Assembly: GCF_001875665.1 (NCBI RefSeq)
Contig: NZ_MLAL01000045.1
Coordinates: 151,961-215,960 of the forward strand
Source: Corynebacterium sp. NML130628
Lineage (GTDB): Bacteria > Actinomycetota > Actinomycetes > Mycobacteriales > Mycobacteriaceae
Direction: 5' to 3'
DNA: 64,000 bases
Shown: in pieces, positions 41,149 through 48,980 of the stretch
Layout: every line of letters begins with the position of its first letter
How positions within the stretch are numbered: the stretch's first letter is position 1
The notes under the pieces: model-generated
Seen by the model: only the letters and a program-made list of their open reading frames with translations
Told to the model about the DNA's origin: nothing
The model's database searches: none
Translations under genes and position numbers: made by a program

Positions 41149-41670
41149 TTATGCGGCGTCGTCCTGCTTGTCCTGCAGTGCAGCGACAAGGCGAGCCGTC
41201 TTGGATGCCGGAGCCTCGAACAGCCCAGCAGCCTTTGCCAAAGAACCCTGGAATGCGCCAGCGATTTTTGCAAGCGTGGTCTCGCGGTTGTCCATCTCAG
41301 CGATGGCGTCAACCTGAGCGGCGTCGATGGCAGCGCCATCCATGTAGCCACCCTTGATCACGAACGCGTCGTGATCCTTGGAGAACTTCTTCATGACCTT
41401 CGCGGCGTCCACAGCCTCGCCCTTAATGAAAGCGATAGCGGTCGGGCCGGTCAGAAGCTCGTCGAGACCCTCGATGCCGTGCTCGTTCGCAGCAATCTTG
41501 ATGAGGGTGTTCTTGGCGACGTGGTATTCGACATCGAAGCCGAGATCGCCACGCAGAGTCTGCAGCTGACCAACGGTCAGGCCACGGTACTCCGTCAGCA
41601 CGATGGAGCTAGCAGCGTCAAACTTCTCCTTCAACGCAACGAGCTCGCTCTCATTCTTCGGATTTGCCAT
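41149..41670 (-). CDS. rplJ: 50S ribosomal protein L10
   Basis: L10, the stalk base that binds L7/L12 dimers, 173 residues starting MANPKNESELVALKEKF; GGAGG lies 7 nt upstream. The N-terminal rRNA-binding part contains YRGLTVGQLQTLRGDL. A structured leader with an attenuator precedes it, consistent with autoregulation by L10-L12. Confidence 0.97.
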   Translation of the reverse strand: MANPKNESELVALKEKFDAASSIVLTEYRGLTVGQLQTLRGDLGFDVEYHVAKNTLIKIAANEHGIEGLDELLTGPTAIAFIKGEAVDAAKVMKKFSKDHDAFVIKGGYMDGAAIDAAQVDAIAEMDNRETTLAKIAGAFQGSLAKAAGLFEAPASKTARLVAALQDKQDDAA

Positions 41671-41720
41671 TACACACGCCTCCTTCCAATACTTCATGTC
41701 CTTCAATCCGCCCGGAACAC

Positions 41721-41752
41721 AAAAAGTGCCCCGTGCAGAAGCACGAGGCACC
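41721..41752 (-). terminator. Attenuator hairpin upstream of rplJ
   Basis: On - GTGCC pairs with GGCAC around an inner CGTGC/GCACG stem, followed directly by TTTTT, about 50 nt before the rplJ start. This is a premature terminator at the end of the L10 leader. Confidence 0.75.
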
Positions 41753-41755
41753 ATA

Positions 41756-41850
41756 AGAAAGGTAGGCCACGTTCCTCCTGCGTGGGTCGACCCCTGGAGT
41801 GGGGTACCTTCGGCCCCGAAGGGCGACCGACGGTCTTCGGTGAAACTTGA
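41756..41850 (-). promoter_or_regulatory. L10 leader (ribosomal protein autoregulatory RNA)
   Basis: Upstream of the attenuator on - are several short stems (ACCGAAGACCGTCGGT, CCTTCGGGGCCGAAGG) and the string AGGAGGAACGTGGCC, in the place and size of the L10 leader. L10 binding here should favour the terminator and lower rplJL expression. The fit is by position and hairpins, not by a covariance model. Confidence 0.6.
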
Positions 41851-41856
41851 GCTCGG

Positions 41857-41885
41857 GTAATACCCGTTCAAACTTCGTTGTAGAA
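41857..41885 (-). promoter_or_regulatory. Candidate rplJL promoter
   Basis: TTCTAC and TATTAC are separated by 17 bp on - between the preceding gene's stop and the L10 leader. The -35 is poor. Confidence 0.35.
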
Positions 41886-41887
41886 CC

Positions 41888-43918
41888 CTACACGCCTTCT
41901 TGCATGCGCGCAACTCCGCGCAACATTCGAGCCGCAACCACAAACAGCGCGATACCTCCCAACAACGCCATCAAGCCAACGCCGAGAATAAGTCCACCCC
42001 AAAAACCGCTGGCAGTCACGTCCGTCGCGGGCTCCTCCTGCGCTGCGCCCTGGTCGAAGGAGGACACAATGCCGCCCCCACCCTTCGGCGCCGAGGCATC
42101 GGGAATCGCTCCCCTTGTCGACGTCGGCTTCACCCCGGTCGCCTTTGCATCCCGCTGCTTCGCCGCCGACGTTGTTGTGGGCTTCTGCGCCGGCTTCGAA
42201 GCCGACTTGTGCGATGCTGTTTGCTTCGGTACCGCTTGCTTCGACACCATCTTCGCTTCCGTCGCCCGCACCGTACTTATAACAGTGCGGGCTGCGGCTG
42301 GCTTCGACGGGGAGGTCGTCGCTACTGGCCGTAGCTTCTGGCCGAACTTGCTCAACTCTTCATCGATTGAGCGGATGCCCTTCGCCAATGCGCCCACCCA
42401 GGTGTCGCTCGCCGCTGCGTTGACGCCGCACGAGTCCAAGTCGCGATATCCGTTTGCGTGCTGCTCACGCGCGGTAGCGATGGCGGCGTCGCCAACCGCG
42501 AACACCGCGACGAGCTCCACAGAGTCGAATGCAAACGTCACGGCGTACAGGCCCGGCTCAGTGAATCCGAACGCCTGGTGATCGTGGGCGTTGGCCGGGT
42601 AGCGCAGTGTGCGGGAGCTGTCGCCCGAGTCCAACTCAAGCTTGGCGCCCTGCAACCCTTCGTGCCATGTGTACATGCGTCCCGGCCCGGAGACCTTATT
42701 AATACGGACGGTTGCGGGTGCGGGGTGGTGGGTCGTCGAGAAGCCGAGCCACGGCAGGTCTGACTGCTGCGACTGCGGCAACATCCACATGCGCTCGGGG
42801 CGCGTGGGGAAGGTGTCGCGCAGCGTCGCGGGTATGTCCTTTCGCGCACGGTCGGGCACCTCGAACACGAAAGTGCCACTGGCGCGACGCGCGGGGTTGT
42901 TGGGGTCGCGGTCGTCGATGAGCGCGGCCTCCCGAGTATCGACGGGCCCCATATCCATATGACCGCTCGCGATGAAGGTATCCGGTCGGGTGCGCAGCGC
43001 ATCGCAGTGCTTCGATGCGGGGGCTGGGGTAGGCGCCGACGACGCAGTTGTTGCCGGCGTCGGCGTTGGCGTTGGTGTTGGTGCTTGCGTTGGTGCCGGA
43101 GTGGGCGTCGATAAATTGGGGGTCCGAAGCCCCGTCGTGGTGCCCTCCGGCAGACCGACGTCCGCGTCAGTGCCCACCAACCAGTACTGGTCGGTCCAAC
43201 TGGTGTACTCGGTCTCGCCGTTGGTCAGCTCGGCACGGCCCTGCCAGCGCAGCTTGTACACTCCAGGTTTCGTAAACGTCCAGTTGAAGTGCCCGTGTGC
43301 ACCGACCTCATACTCGACGGTGTGCATCTGCGCATCGGCGCTATTGAAGAGTCGCTCGGCCGGCGAGGCGGCGTTCTTGAAGAAAATCTGCACATCGCCC
43401 GGGCCGTCGATGCTCAACAGGTCGAAGTACATCAAACGGTCTTTGAAGTTGCTCGGCACAGCCCCCGGCAGCTCGTGGGCAGGGTCAAATGCGCCGATAC
43501 CGGACCAGATCGGGCGCCAATTGTCCGTGAAGTCGGCGTGCTGGGGTGCGAGCCACACCTGACTGCCCGGGGCGCCAAGGAAATCGAGGGAACCGTCGTC
43601 CGGAATGGTGAGCCGGGAGACGTCATTGCCATCGGAGTCAGCGTCGAGGGGCAGTCGGAAGCAGACGTCGCGCTGGTCAGTGACCTGCTGGCCATCGACC
43701 GCCCCGATGGACAGTTGGCCGCCGAACCGAGTGCCGTAGAGGGCGTCGTTGTGGGAGTGGTACAGCAACTTACGGCCAGCGCACGGGTGGTCAAGATCCT
43801 CAGGGAGGACGACGCCATGCCCTGGGTCGCCGGGTTGGTGCTCCGCAGGCGTGGCGGCGTGGGCCGGGGCGACCGTGAAAGCGAGAAGCGCCACCGCGAG
43901 GATGAGCCTTCGAATCAT
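41888..43918 (-). CDS. Anchored-repeat surface protein with two choice-of-anchor M domains
   Basis: A 676-residue exported protein, last gene of a metal-uptake operon. A signal peptide (IRRLILAVALLAFTVAPAHA) is followed by a choice-of-anchor M repeat domain ending GAHGHFNWTFTKPGVYKL (H208, H210), a Thr/Pro linker (270-300), a second repeat ending NAHDHQAFGFTEPGLYAV (H445, H447), a Lys/Ala/Ser-rich stalk and a C-terminal membrane helix (639-663) with short basic tail but no LPxTG. The ATG overlaps the permease stop by 4 bp. This matches the wall protein of anchored-repeat-type ABC transporter loci. Metal binding by the HxH motifs is inferred. Confidence 0.85.
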   Translation of the reverse strand: MIRRLILAVALLAFTVAPAHAATPAEHQPGDPGHGVVLPEDLDHPCAGRKLLYHSHNDALYGTRFGGQLSIGAVDGQQVTDQRDVCFRLPLDADSDGNDVSRLTIPDDGSLDFLGAPGSQVWLAPQHADFTDNWRPIWSGIGAFDPAHELPGAVPSNFKDRLMYFDLLSIDGPGDVQIFFKNAASPAERLFNSADAQMHTVEYEVGAHGHFNWTFTKPGVYKLRWQGRAELTNGETEYTSWTDQYWLVGTDADVGLPEGTTTGLRTPNLSTPTPAPTQAPTPTPTPTPATTASSAPTPAPASKHCDALRTRPDTFIASGHMDMGPVDTREAALIDDRDPNNPARRASGTFVFEVPDRARKDIPATLRDTFPTRPERMWMLPQSQQSDLPWLGFSTTHHPAPATVRINKVSGPGRMYTWHEGLQGAKLELDSGDSSRTLRYPANAHDHQAFGFTEPGLYAVTFAFDSVELVAVFAVGDAAIATAREQHANGYRDLDSCGVNAAASDTWVGALAKGIRSIDEELSKFGQKLRPVATTSPSKPAAARTVISTVRATEAKMVSKQAVPKQTASHKSASKPAQKPTTTSAAKQRDAKATGVKPTSTRGAIPDASAPKGGGGIVSSFDQGAAQEEPATDVTASGFWGGLILGVGLMALLGGIALFVVAARMLRGVARMQEGV

Positions 43919-44757
43919 GCCCGTGCCCCCTTCCGCGCGAACAGCCAGCTCGCACCAAAAATGGCCGTCACGCACAGCACGATAGTTGCGCCGGTCGGCG
44001 AGTCGAACGACCATGCCAACCACACGCCAACCACACTGCCGACCACACCGATCAGCGCAGCAAGGATCATCATTGTCTCCAGGTTGTCCGTAAACAGGCG
44101 AGCCGCGGAAGCCGGAGTGACCAGCAACGCCAGCACAAGAATGTTGCCGATCGTCTGTACCGAAACGACCACCGCGGCAGTCACGCAGAGGTAGAGCACT
44201 AAGTCCAGAAGTGCGACGCGCACGTTCATCGCGCGGGCCGTCTCCCGGTCGAGCGCTACCGCGGTCAGCCACGGACGCAACGCCACCACCAACGCCACGA
44301 TCACGGCGCACGTCGCGGCACTGACTATGAGGTCGCGCTCGCTCACGCCCGTCAGTGAGCCAAACAAAAACGAGCTCAGCGACGCCGTGTAGCCTTCCAC
44401 ACGCGAAATAATGACCAGACCGAGCGCGAACGCGGCCGCAAACACAATGCCGATCACCGCATCCTCCTTGAGCGCACGCCGCTGCGACAGCCCCGCAATC
44501 AACACCGCCACGATGAGCCCAGCAACAGCGCCACCGAACAGCACCGACACCTGCAGAGCAAACGCCAACGCGACGCCCGGGAACACAGCATGTGCGACCG
44601 CGTCCCCAATGAACGCCATGCCACGCAGCACCACAAAACACCCGACGACCGCGCACAGCACCGACGCCAACACCGCCGCCGTCAGCGCGCGCGGCAGGAA
44701 CGCCAGGTGCGGGTTGGCCACATCGGCCAAAAACTGCAGAAACCCGATTTCAAGCAC
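43915..44757 (-). CDS. Metal ABC transporter permease (ABC-3, anchored-repeat type)
   Basis: A 280-residue ZnuB/ABC-3 family permease with about eight hydrophobic spans, including FIGDAVAHAVFPGVALAF, a family hallmark. It starts 8 bp inside the ATPase gene and its stop overlaps the next surface protein gene by 4 bp, so translation is coupled. With the ATPase and binding protein it would import Zn2+ or Mn2+; the Zur-like box at the operon start favours zinc. Confidence 0.92.
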   Translation of the reverse strand: MLEIGFLQFLADVANPHLAFLPRALTAAVLASVLCAVVGCFVVLRGMAFIGDAVAHAVFPGVALAFALQVSVLFGGAVAGLIVAVLIAGLSQRRALKEDAVIGIVFAAAFALGLVIISRVEGYTASLSSFLFGSLTGVSERDLIVSAATCAVIVALVVALRPWLTAVALDRETARAMNVRVALLDLVLYLCVTAAVVVSVQTIGNILVLALLVTPASAARLFTDNLETMMILAALIGVVGSVVGVWLAWSFDSPTGATIVLCVTAIFGASWLFARKGARA

Positions 44758-45523
44758 GAGTGACCTCTTTCACGTGTGTTTGCAGAGCCGCCAACCACGG
44801 CGAATCCGGGCCGACGCCGAACGTGTCCATCCAAGGCTCGGCACTGTCAAGCTCAGCGGGAGTCCCATCAGCGACGATGCCACCGCGGAACAGCAACAGC
44901 CGATCGCAGGAATCCACAGCCTCAACGATGTTGTGCGTGGACATCACGATCGCGATTCCTCGGGAAGCCAGCTGGCGAAACAACGCCAGCAGTTGCTCAG
45001 TGGATGGGATGTCGAGGCCCGTGAACGGCTCGTCAAGGAACAGCGCGCTCGGACGACGCACCAAGGCGCGCGCCACCAGGACGCGTTGGCGCTGCCCACC
45101 GGACAGTGCCGCAATTGGTCGGCGAGCCAAATCCTGCAGGTTCACAGCATCGAGCGCATCCGCAACAGCTTCGCGATGCTCCGCGGTAGGACGGACATAC
45201 CACGGACGCAAGTCAAGCGTGGCGTTGAGCACGGCGGACGCGACATCAATCGGGAAGTCCCAAGCAACGTCGTGGCGCTGCGGAACGTACCCCACCACTT
45301 TGCGCACCGAGTTACCCGTCTGCTCCCCCACCCGCACCGTCCCCGAGGCACCGGGAATCAGGCCGAGCGTTGCCCGCATCAGCGTGGTCTTGCCAGCCCC
45401 ATTTGGTCCGAGCAGGCCGACGAACTGTCCAGCAGGCACTACAAGATCAACGCCCTCGAAAATGAGACGGCCCGGGTACCCGGCGCGCAGCCCGCGCGCC
45501 TCTATGAGCGGTTGTCGGTTCAC
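44750..45523 (-). CDS. Metal ABC transporter ATP-binding protein
   Basis: A 257-residue ATPase of the ZnuC kind. Walker A is GPNGAGKTT, signature LSGGQRQR, Walker B ALFLDEPF, and the switch histidine is in MSTHN. It overlaps the preceding surface-protein gene by 4 bp and the permease gene by 8 bp. Energises the adjacent permease. Confidence 0.95.
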   Translation of the reverse strand: MNRQPLIEARGLRAGYPGRLIFEGVDLVVPAGQFVGLLGPNGAGKTTLMRATLGLIPGASGTVRVGEQTGNSVRKVVGYVPQRHDVAWDFPIDVASAVLNATLDLRPWYVRPTAEHREAVADALDAVNLQDLARRPIAALSGGQRQRVLVARALVRRPSALFLDEPFTGLDIPSTEQLLALFRQLASRGIAIVMSTHNIVEAVDSCDRLLLFRGGIVADGTPAELDSAEPWMDTFGVGPDSPWLAALQTHVKEVTRA

Positions 45524-46413
45524 TCGCTACGCCCCTTCCGGGAGCGCGCCACCAGAAGTGCCACGAGTGCAAGCACCAGCACGCCGATCACGCCACCGGC
45601 GATCAACCCCGCGTTCAACCTGCCCCGGCCGCCTTGCTGCTTTTCCGACGCTGCGCCCTCACGCCACGACCCCTCGAACTGCGCGGCGCGCGCCGCCTCA
45701 ACATCTGCGGCGTCACCGACCGCCACGTGCACCAGCTGCTCGTCTGTGTGGACAGTGCCGGCGTCGTCTTTCACCACGGCCCGCACCCCAACTAGGTGTA
45801 CGCCCGGCTCGGTGAATACCCAGTTGGCGTGGGTGTGTGTGTTGGGCTCCACCCACATCGGCTGTGCGCCCGGCTCTGTGGTTGTCCACAGGAGCTGGGG
45901 CGCGTGGAACCCACCCGGTTGCAAGAACAGTGAGAACTCGCCCGGGCCTTCGTGTCCGCCGAATTCCAGGCTTACCCCGCTGCCAGAGCGCTCAAGCAGG
46001 CTTGCAGCCTGCGTGTTCCACCCTAGCCACGGAACTCCAGCGACCTCAGTTTGTGGGATTACCCACACATCTGCACCAGGCTTTGCGCCGGTAAAGGCGA
46101 AGTCATCACCGTCGGGTAGCGTTTGCTTCGCTGCGTCCGTAACCCGAAATACCACGTCGTCGAGGTGGCGCCACACGGGTGGTTGTTGCGTGTCGTCGCG
46201 CGCAAGGAACTCAAGTGTGTCCCCGTTGAACGTCGCACCGAGGTCCACGTGGCCGGCGTCGATAACGGTGCTCTCGCCGACAGGCGCGATCGCCTCATCT
46301 GCACTGACCACCTGTTGCAGCGCAGGATCATTGTCGGCGGCCTGCGCGTTTGCAATCACTGGGGTGGCTACGAGCATCGCAGCGCACACGAGTGGAGTAA
46401 TTCGAAGTTTCAT
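45520..46413 (-). CDS. Membrane-anchored choice-of-anchor M domain protein
   Basis: A 297-residue exported protein starting MKLRITPLVC, with a signal peptide cleaved after about ANAQA. It contains one anchored repeat domain (about residues 55-235) with VPWLGWNT and the motif NTHTHANWVFTEPGVHLV (H193, H195). A polar linker and a C-terminal membrane helix (269-289) with RSRKGRSE hold it at the membrane; no sortase signal is seen. A start with six more codons (MRNERT) is possible. It lies 7 bp past the binding-protein gene's stop and overlaps the ATPase gene by 4 bp. Probably presents metal to the importer. Confidence 0.82.
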   Translation of the reverse strand: MKLRITPLVCAAMLVATPVIANAQAADNDPALQQVVSADEAIAPVGESTVIDAGHVDLGATFNGDTLEFLARDDTQQPPVWRHLDDVVFRVTDAAKQTLPDGDDFAFTGAKPGADVWVIPQTEVAGVPWLGWNTQAASLLERSGSGVSLEFGGHEGPGEFSLFLQPGGFHAPQLLWTTTEPGAQPMWVEPNTHTHANWVFTEPGVHLVGVRAVVKDDAGTVHTDEQLVHVAVGDAADVEAARAAQFEGSWREGAASEKQQGGRGRLNAGLIAGGVIGVLVLALVALLVARSRKGRSE

Positions 46414-46420
46414 TGTTCGC

Positions 46421-47962
46421 TCATTTCTCATTTCGTCCAAGGCACCTGCGTATCGACGCAGCATTCGCCTCCACAAGGTGTATATAGGTATCGGCCGGGC
46501 CAGCCCCTGGGGGATCCAACGTGTCGCCCCAGATCGGGCACACTTTAATGCCCAGTTGGGCGGCGGTTTCCGTCAGCACTGTGCTGCGTCCGGCAAGCTG
46601 CGGTTCCAGGAACACCGCGGGCACGTGCAGGTTCTCCAGCGTGCGGGTGAACGCGATGACATCGCGTGGGCTCGGTTCTACGCTCGGGTTTGGTGTAACA
46701 AACCCCGCAACGCGCAGCCCGTAAGCTCGCGCAAGGTAGGAGTAACCGTGGTGAGTGGTCACTAGGTTGCGTTGCTCTTCGGGGACCGCTGCGATAGCGT
46801 CACGCATTGCGTCATCCGCTTCGTTCAGTTGCTGGAGGTAATCGTGGGCGTTGGCCTGGTAGATTTCCGCGTGTCGCGGGTCCACTGCAGCCAACTCGTC
46901 GCGGATCACCTGAACGATCGCCTTCATCGCACGCACGTCATGCCACACGTGCGGATCCAGCTCGCCGTGCACGTGATTGCCGAGCACCGCCTGCGGCAGC
47001 AGATATGCTTCCTCCCCCGGGGTGCCCAAGAATCGGAACGCTCGCTCCGGCGGGATCGGCTGGAGCGTAGTGTTTGGCACCGTGACGGCAACGTTTTCGG
47101 GGTCGAGGCGGCCGTCGTCATCCGAATTGAGTACGAGATGGGCTGCCCCCTGCTCGTCGAGCTCAGCTGTGATGTCGACATGCCCCTTCTCCACCGCGTG
47201 CATCCCAGGCGCAACCCGCGCAGGATCCTGCCCCACCACGACCGTCACCGTCGATTGCGTATTTGCCCGTTCCGGCGCACCGACGGCATCGCGGATCTGC
47301 GCGTCAAACGTCAGCTTGTACACACCGGGTTTAGAAAACGCCCAGCTAAGGTGGGTATGTGCGTCGACAGGCAATGTTTTTGCGTCATGCTTATCCAGCC
47401 CGTCACGAGAGTTGAACACCACCTCCGGGGTGCCAAAAGTCCCCAGGATAAACGCGAAAGCGTCACCGGGGCCGTCAACATCTACAAGCTCCAGGTCCGC
47501 AACCCCCGTCGCCGACAGCTGCTGGCCCGTATCCACCCGCAGCCCGAGCCATACAGCGTCTAGACTCGCGTCCTCCACAAGTGGAATCGGCGCGAACCCG
47601 TAGCGCTGCGCTTCCTGTGCAAGAGGCACGACCGGCGTTGTCTCGCGGGCAGTCGCTGCGATCGTGTTGATCAGTGACTGCGGTTCCAGCAACAGACCGT
47701 TGGTAAAAACCGCATCTGCGTAAGCAATGTCGCGCGTGGCATGCAAGCTTGGCTCATAGCTGTGCGGGTCAACCCCACGCGCCATCAAGGCGTGCACATC
47801 AGCCGCCTCACCGGCAACGTTGTGCACCATGTCCGCCAAAATAGGTGTCGACGCCACCACCGACGCCTTCCCCTCCCCCACCGACTGCACACCCGGGGAC
47901 CCACACGCACCAAGCAACGTCACGCACATCAATGCAGTGGCTCGACGAAAAAATTGACTCAC
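46421..47962 (-). CDS. Metal-binding ABC lipoprotein with inserted anchored-repeat domain
   Basis: A 513-residue cluster A-I (ZnuA-like) substrate-binding lipoprotein; the GTG start overlaps the upstream stop as GTGA. Lipobox LLGAC places the modified cysteine at C20. Likely ligands are H67 (DPHSYEPS), H338 (DPHVWHD), H404 or H405 (THHGYSY) and D480 (IWGD). Between the two lobes, about residues 131-325, sits an inserted choice-of-anchor M repeat domain with DAHTHLSWAFSKPGVYKL (H202, H204). Such an insertion characterises the substrate-binding member of anchored-repeat ABC systems. The insert takes the place of the His-rich loop of ordinary ZnuA. Confidence 0.88.
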   Translation of the reverse strand: MSQFFRRATALMCVTLLGACGSPGVQSVGEGKASVVASTPILADMVHNVAGEAADVHALMARGVDPHSYEPSLHATRDIAYADAVFTNGLLLEPQSLINTIAATARETTPVVPLAQEAQRYGFAPIPLVEDASLDAVWLGLRVDTGQQLSATGVADLELVDVDGPGDAFAFILGTFGTPEVVFNSRDGLDKHDAKTLPVDAHTHLSWAFSKPGVYKLTFDAQIRDAVGAPERANTQSTVTVVVGQDPARVAPGMHAVEKGHVDITAELDEQGAAHLVLNSDDDGRLDPENVAVTVPNTTLQPIPPERAFRFLGTPGEEAYLLPQAVLGNHVHGELDPHVWHDVRAMKAIVQVIRDELAAVDPRHAEIYQANAHDYLQQLNEADDAMRDAIAAVPEEQRNLVTTHHGYSYLARAYGLRVAGFVTPNPSVEPSPRDVIAFTRTLENLHVPAVFLEPQLAGRSTVLTETAAQLGIKVCPIWGDTLDPPGAGPADTYIHLVEANAASIRRCLGRNEK

Positions 47963-48876
47963 CGGTGGCCACCAAAACCCCACACCGCAGCAACACGACG
48001 GCGCAACGACGCATCTAAGCACAACCAACCGGCACCAAAAACAAACACACCCAGACCAAGCACTGCTACTGGCAGCGTCATCACCGTAGTCCCCGTCTCC
48101 GCGAGAGTACCGCTACGCTGCGTGGGCGCAGACGCAGGTTCTTGCAACGACTGTTCCTGCGACTGACGCTGCTCCTTCCCAGACCCTTCGTCTGCTCCGG
48201 CCGCCGCCACTTGCTGGGCACATTCGCCCTCTGCCTCAAAGACGGAACCGAAATCGAAATGGCCATCGTCCGCGTTTCCTGAACCACCAACGTCAAAGGT
48301 GAGCGTCGCCTCTCCATTCACCGATTCACCATTGTTCGCTGTCGCACTTTGCCGCACAGTCACCGTATATGTTCCTGGTGCGCTAAACATCCAATTCGGG
48401 TGCACGTGCGAATTCGCCGGGATGGTGTGACTACCCTGGGCCTGCCCGTCGACTGCACGGAACCACTCTTCACCCACAACCCGACCGAGGCCACCTTGCG
48501 TAAACACAAACATTGTGCCAGGGCCGTCGAATCCCGTGACCTCCCACGTCACATCGCCCGATGTGTTCTCAAGCAGCGATGGGTGCTGCGTGTTCGCCCC
48601 GAGCCATGGCACGCCGGCCTGCTGGGTTGCTCCGATCAGCCACGCCGCACCAGCCGGGATAGGCCCTACAGGACTCGTGAGCTGCTGTTTCGCCGCATCC
48701 CCCAGGCCAAAGCGGAGCTCCGTGGGATCGCGCCACTCCGCCGGAACTGTACGGTCATCCTTCACCATCGGATGCAGCGCTGGGTGGCATTCGTCTGCGA
48801 AGGCTGGCGTCGATACGAAGAAGAACAGCAGTGTCGCCGCGAGCACTCGCAGCGTTTGGGTGACAGAAAAATTCAC
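47959..48876 (-). CDS. Sortase-anchored choice-of-anchor M domain protein
   Basis: A 305-residue secreted protein, first of the operon. A signal peptide (cleaved after about TPAFA) leads into one anchored repeat domain with VPWLGANT and the motif NSHVHPNWMFSAPGTYTV (H157, H159). A Gln/Glu/Ser linker follows, then LAETG (258-262), a membrane helix and RRR, a class-typical sortase signal with Ala in the second position. It is therefore likely to be linked to peptidoglycan. The GTG start lies directly after a Zur-like box with no ribosome site, pointing to a leaderless transcript. Confidence 0.83.
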   Translation of the reverse strand: MNFSVTQTLRVLAATLLFFFVSTPAFADECHPALHPMVKDDRTVPAEWRDPTELRFGLGDAAKQQLTSPVGPIPAGAAWLIGATQQAGVPWLGANTQHPSLLENTSGDVTWEVTGFDGPGTMFVFTQGGLGRVVGEEWFRAVDGQAQGSHTIPANSHVHPNWMFSAPGTYTVTVRQSATANNGESVNGEATLTFDVGGSGNADDGHFDFGSVFEAEGECAQQVAAAGADEGSGKEQRQSQEQSLQEPASAPTQRSGTLAETGTTVMTLPVAVLGLGVFVFGAGWLCLDASLRRRVAAVWGFGGHR

Positions 48877-48877
48877 C

Positions 48878-48898
48878 TAATGAACATTATTTTCATTA
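48878..48898 (-). promoter_or_regulatory. Zur-like operator at the anchored-repeat operon
   Basis: A 21-bp near-perfect palindrome on -, TAATGAAAAT then A then ATGTTCATTA, in which only one base pair of the arms fails. It fits the actinobacterial Zur box pattern (TAATGAAAATNATTTTCATTA type). It covers the -10 and the expected transcription start, so binding should block transcription when zinc is plentiful. Confidence 0.75.
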
Positions 48899-48912
48899 GA
48901 GTCGACATGCAA
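48884..48912 (-). promoter_or_regulatory. Promoter of the anchored-repeat operon (leaderless)
   Basis: TTGCAT and TAATGT are separated by exactly 17 bp on -, and the -10 ends 7 nt before the GTG start codon, so transcription should begin at or next to the start codon. The Zur-like palindrome overlaps the -10. Confidence 0.7.
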
Positions 48913-48980
48913 ATTGCGAGTTATCCACAGGCAATGAGAGGGCTCTTCCCGAACACTGCACAGCCACTTAAGTTAAAAGT

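Noticed and set aside
43919..44656. A very long reading frame on - (about 922 codons) that continues upstream of the wall-protein start through the permease gene.
   Set aside because: The upstream part is out of frame with the clear ABC-3 permease and is Cys/Arg-rich, typical of an antisense-frame shadow in GC-rich DNA. The real start is the ATG at 43918 with a signal peptide.
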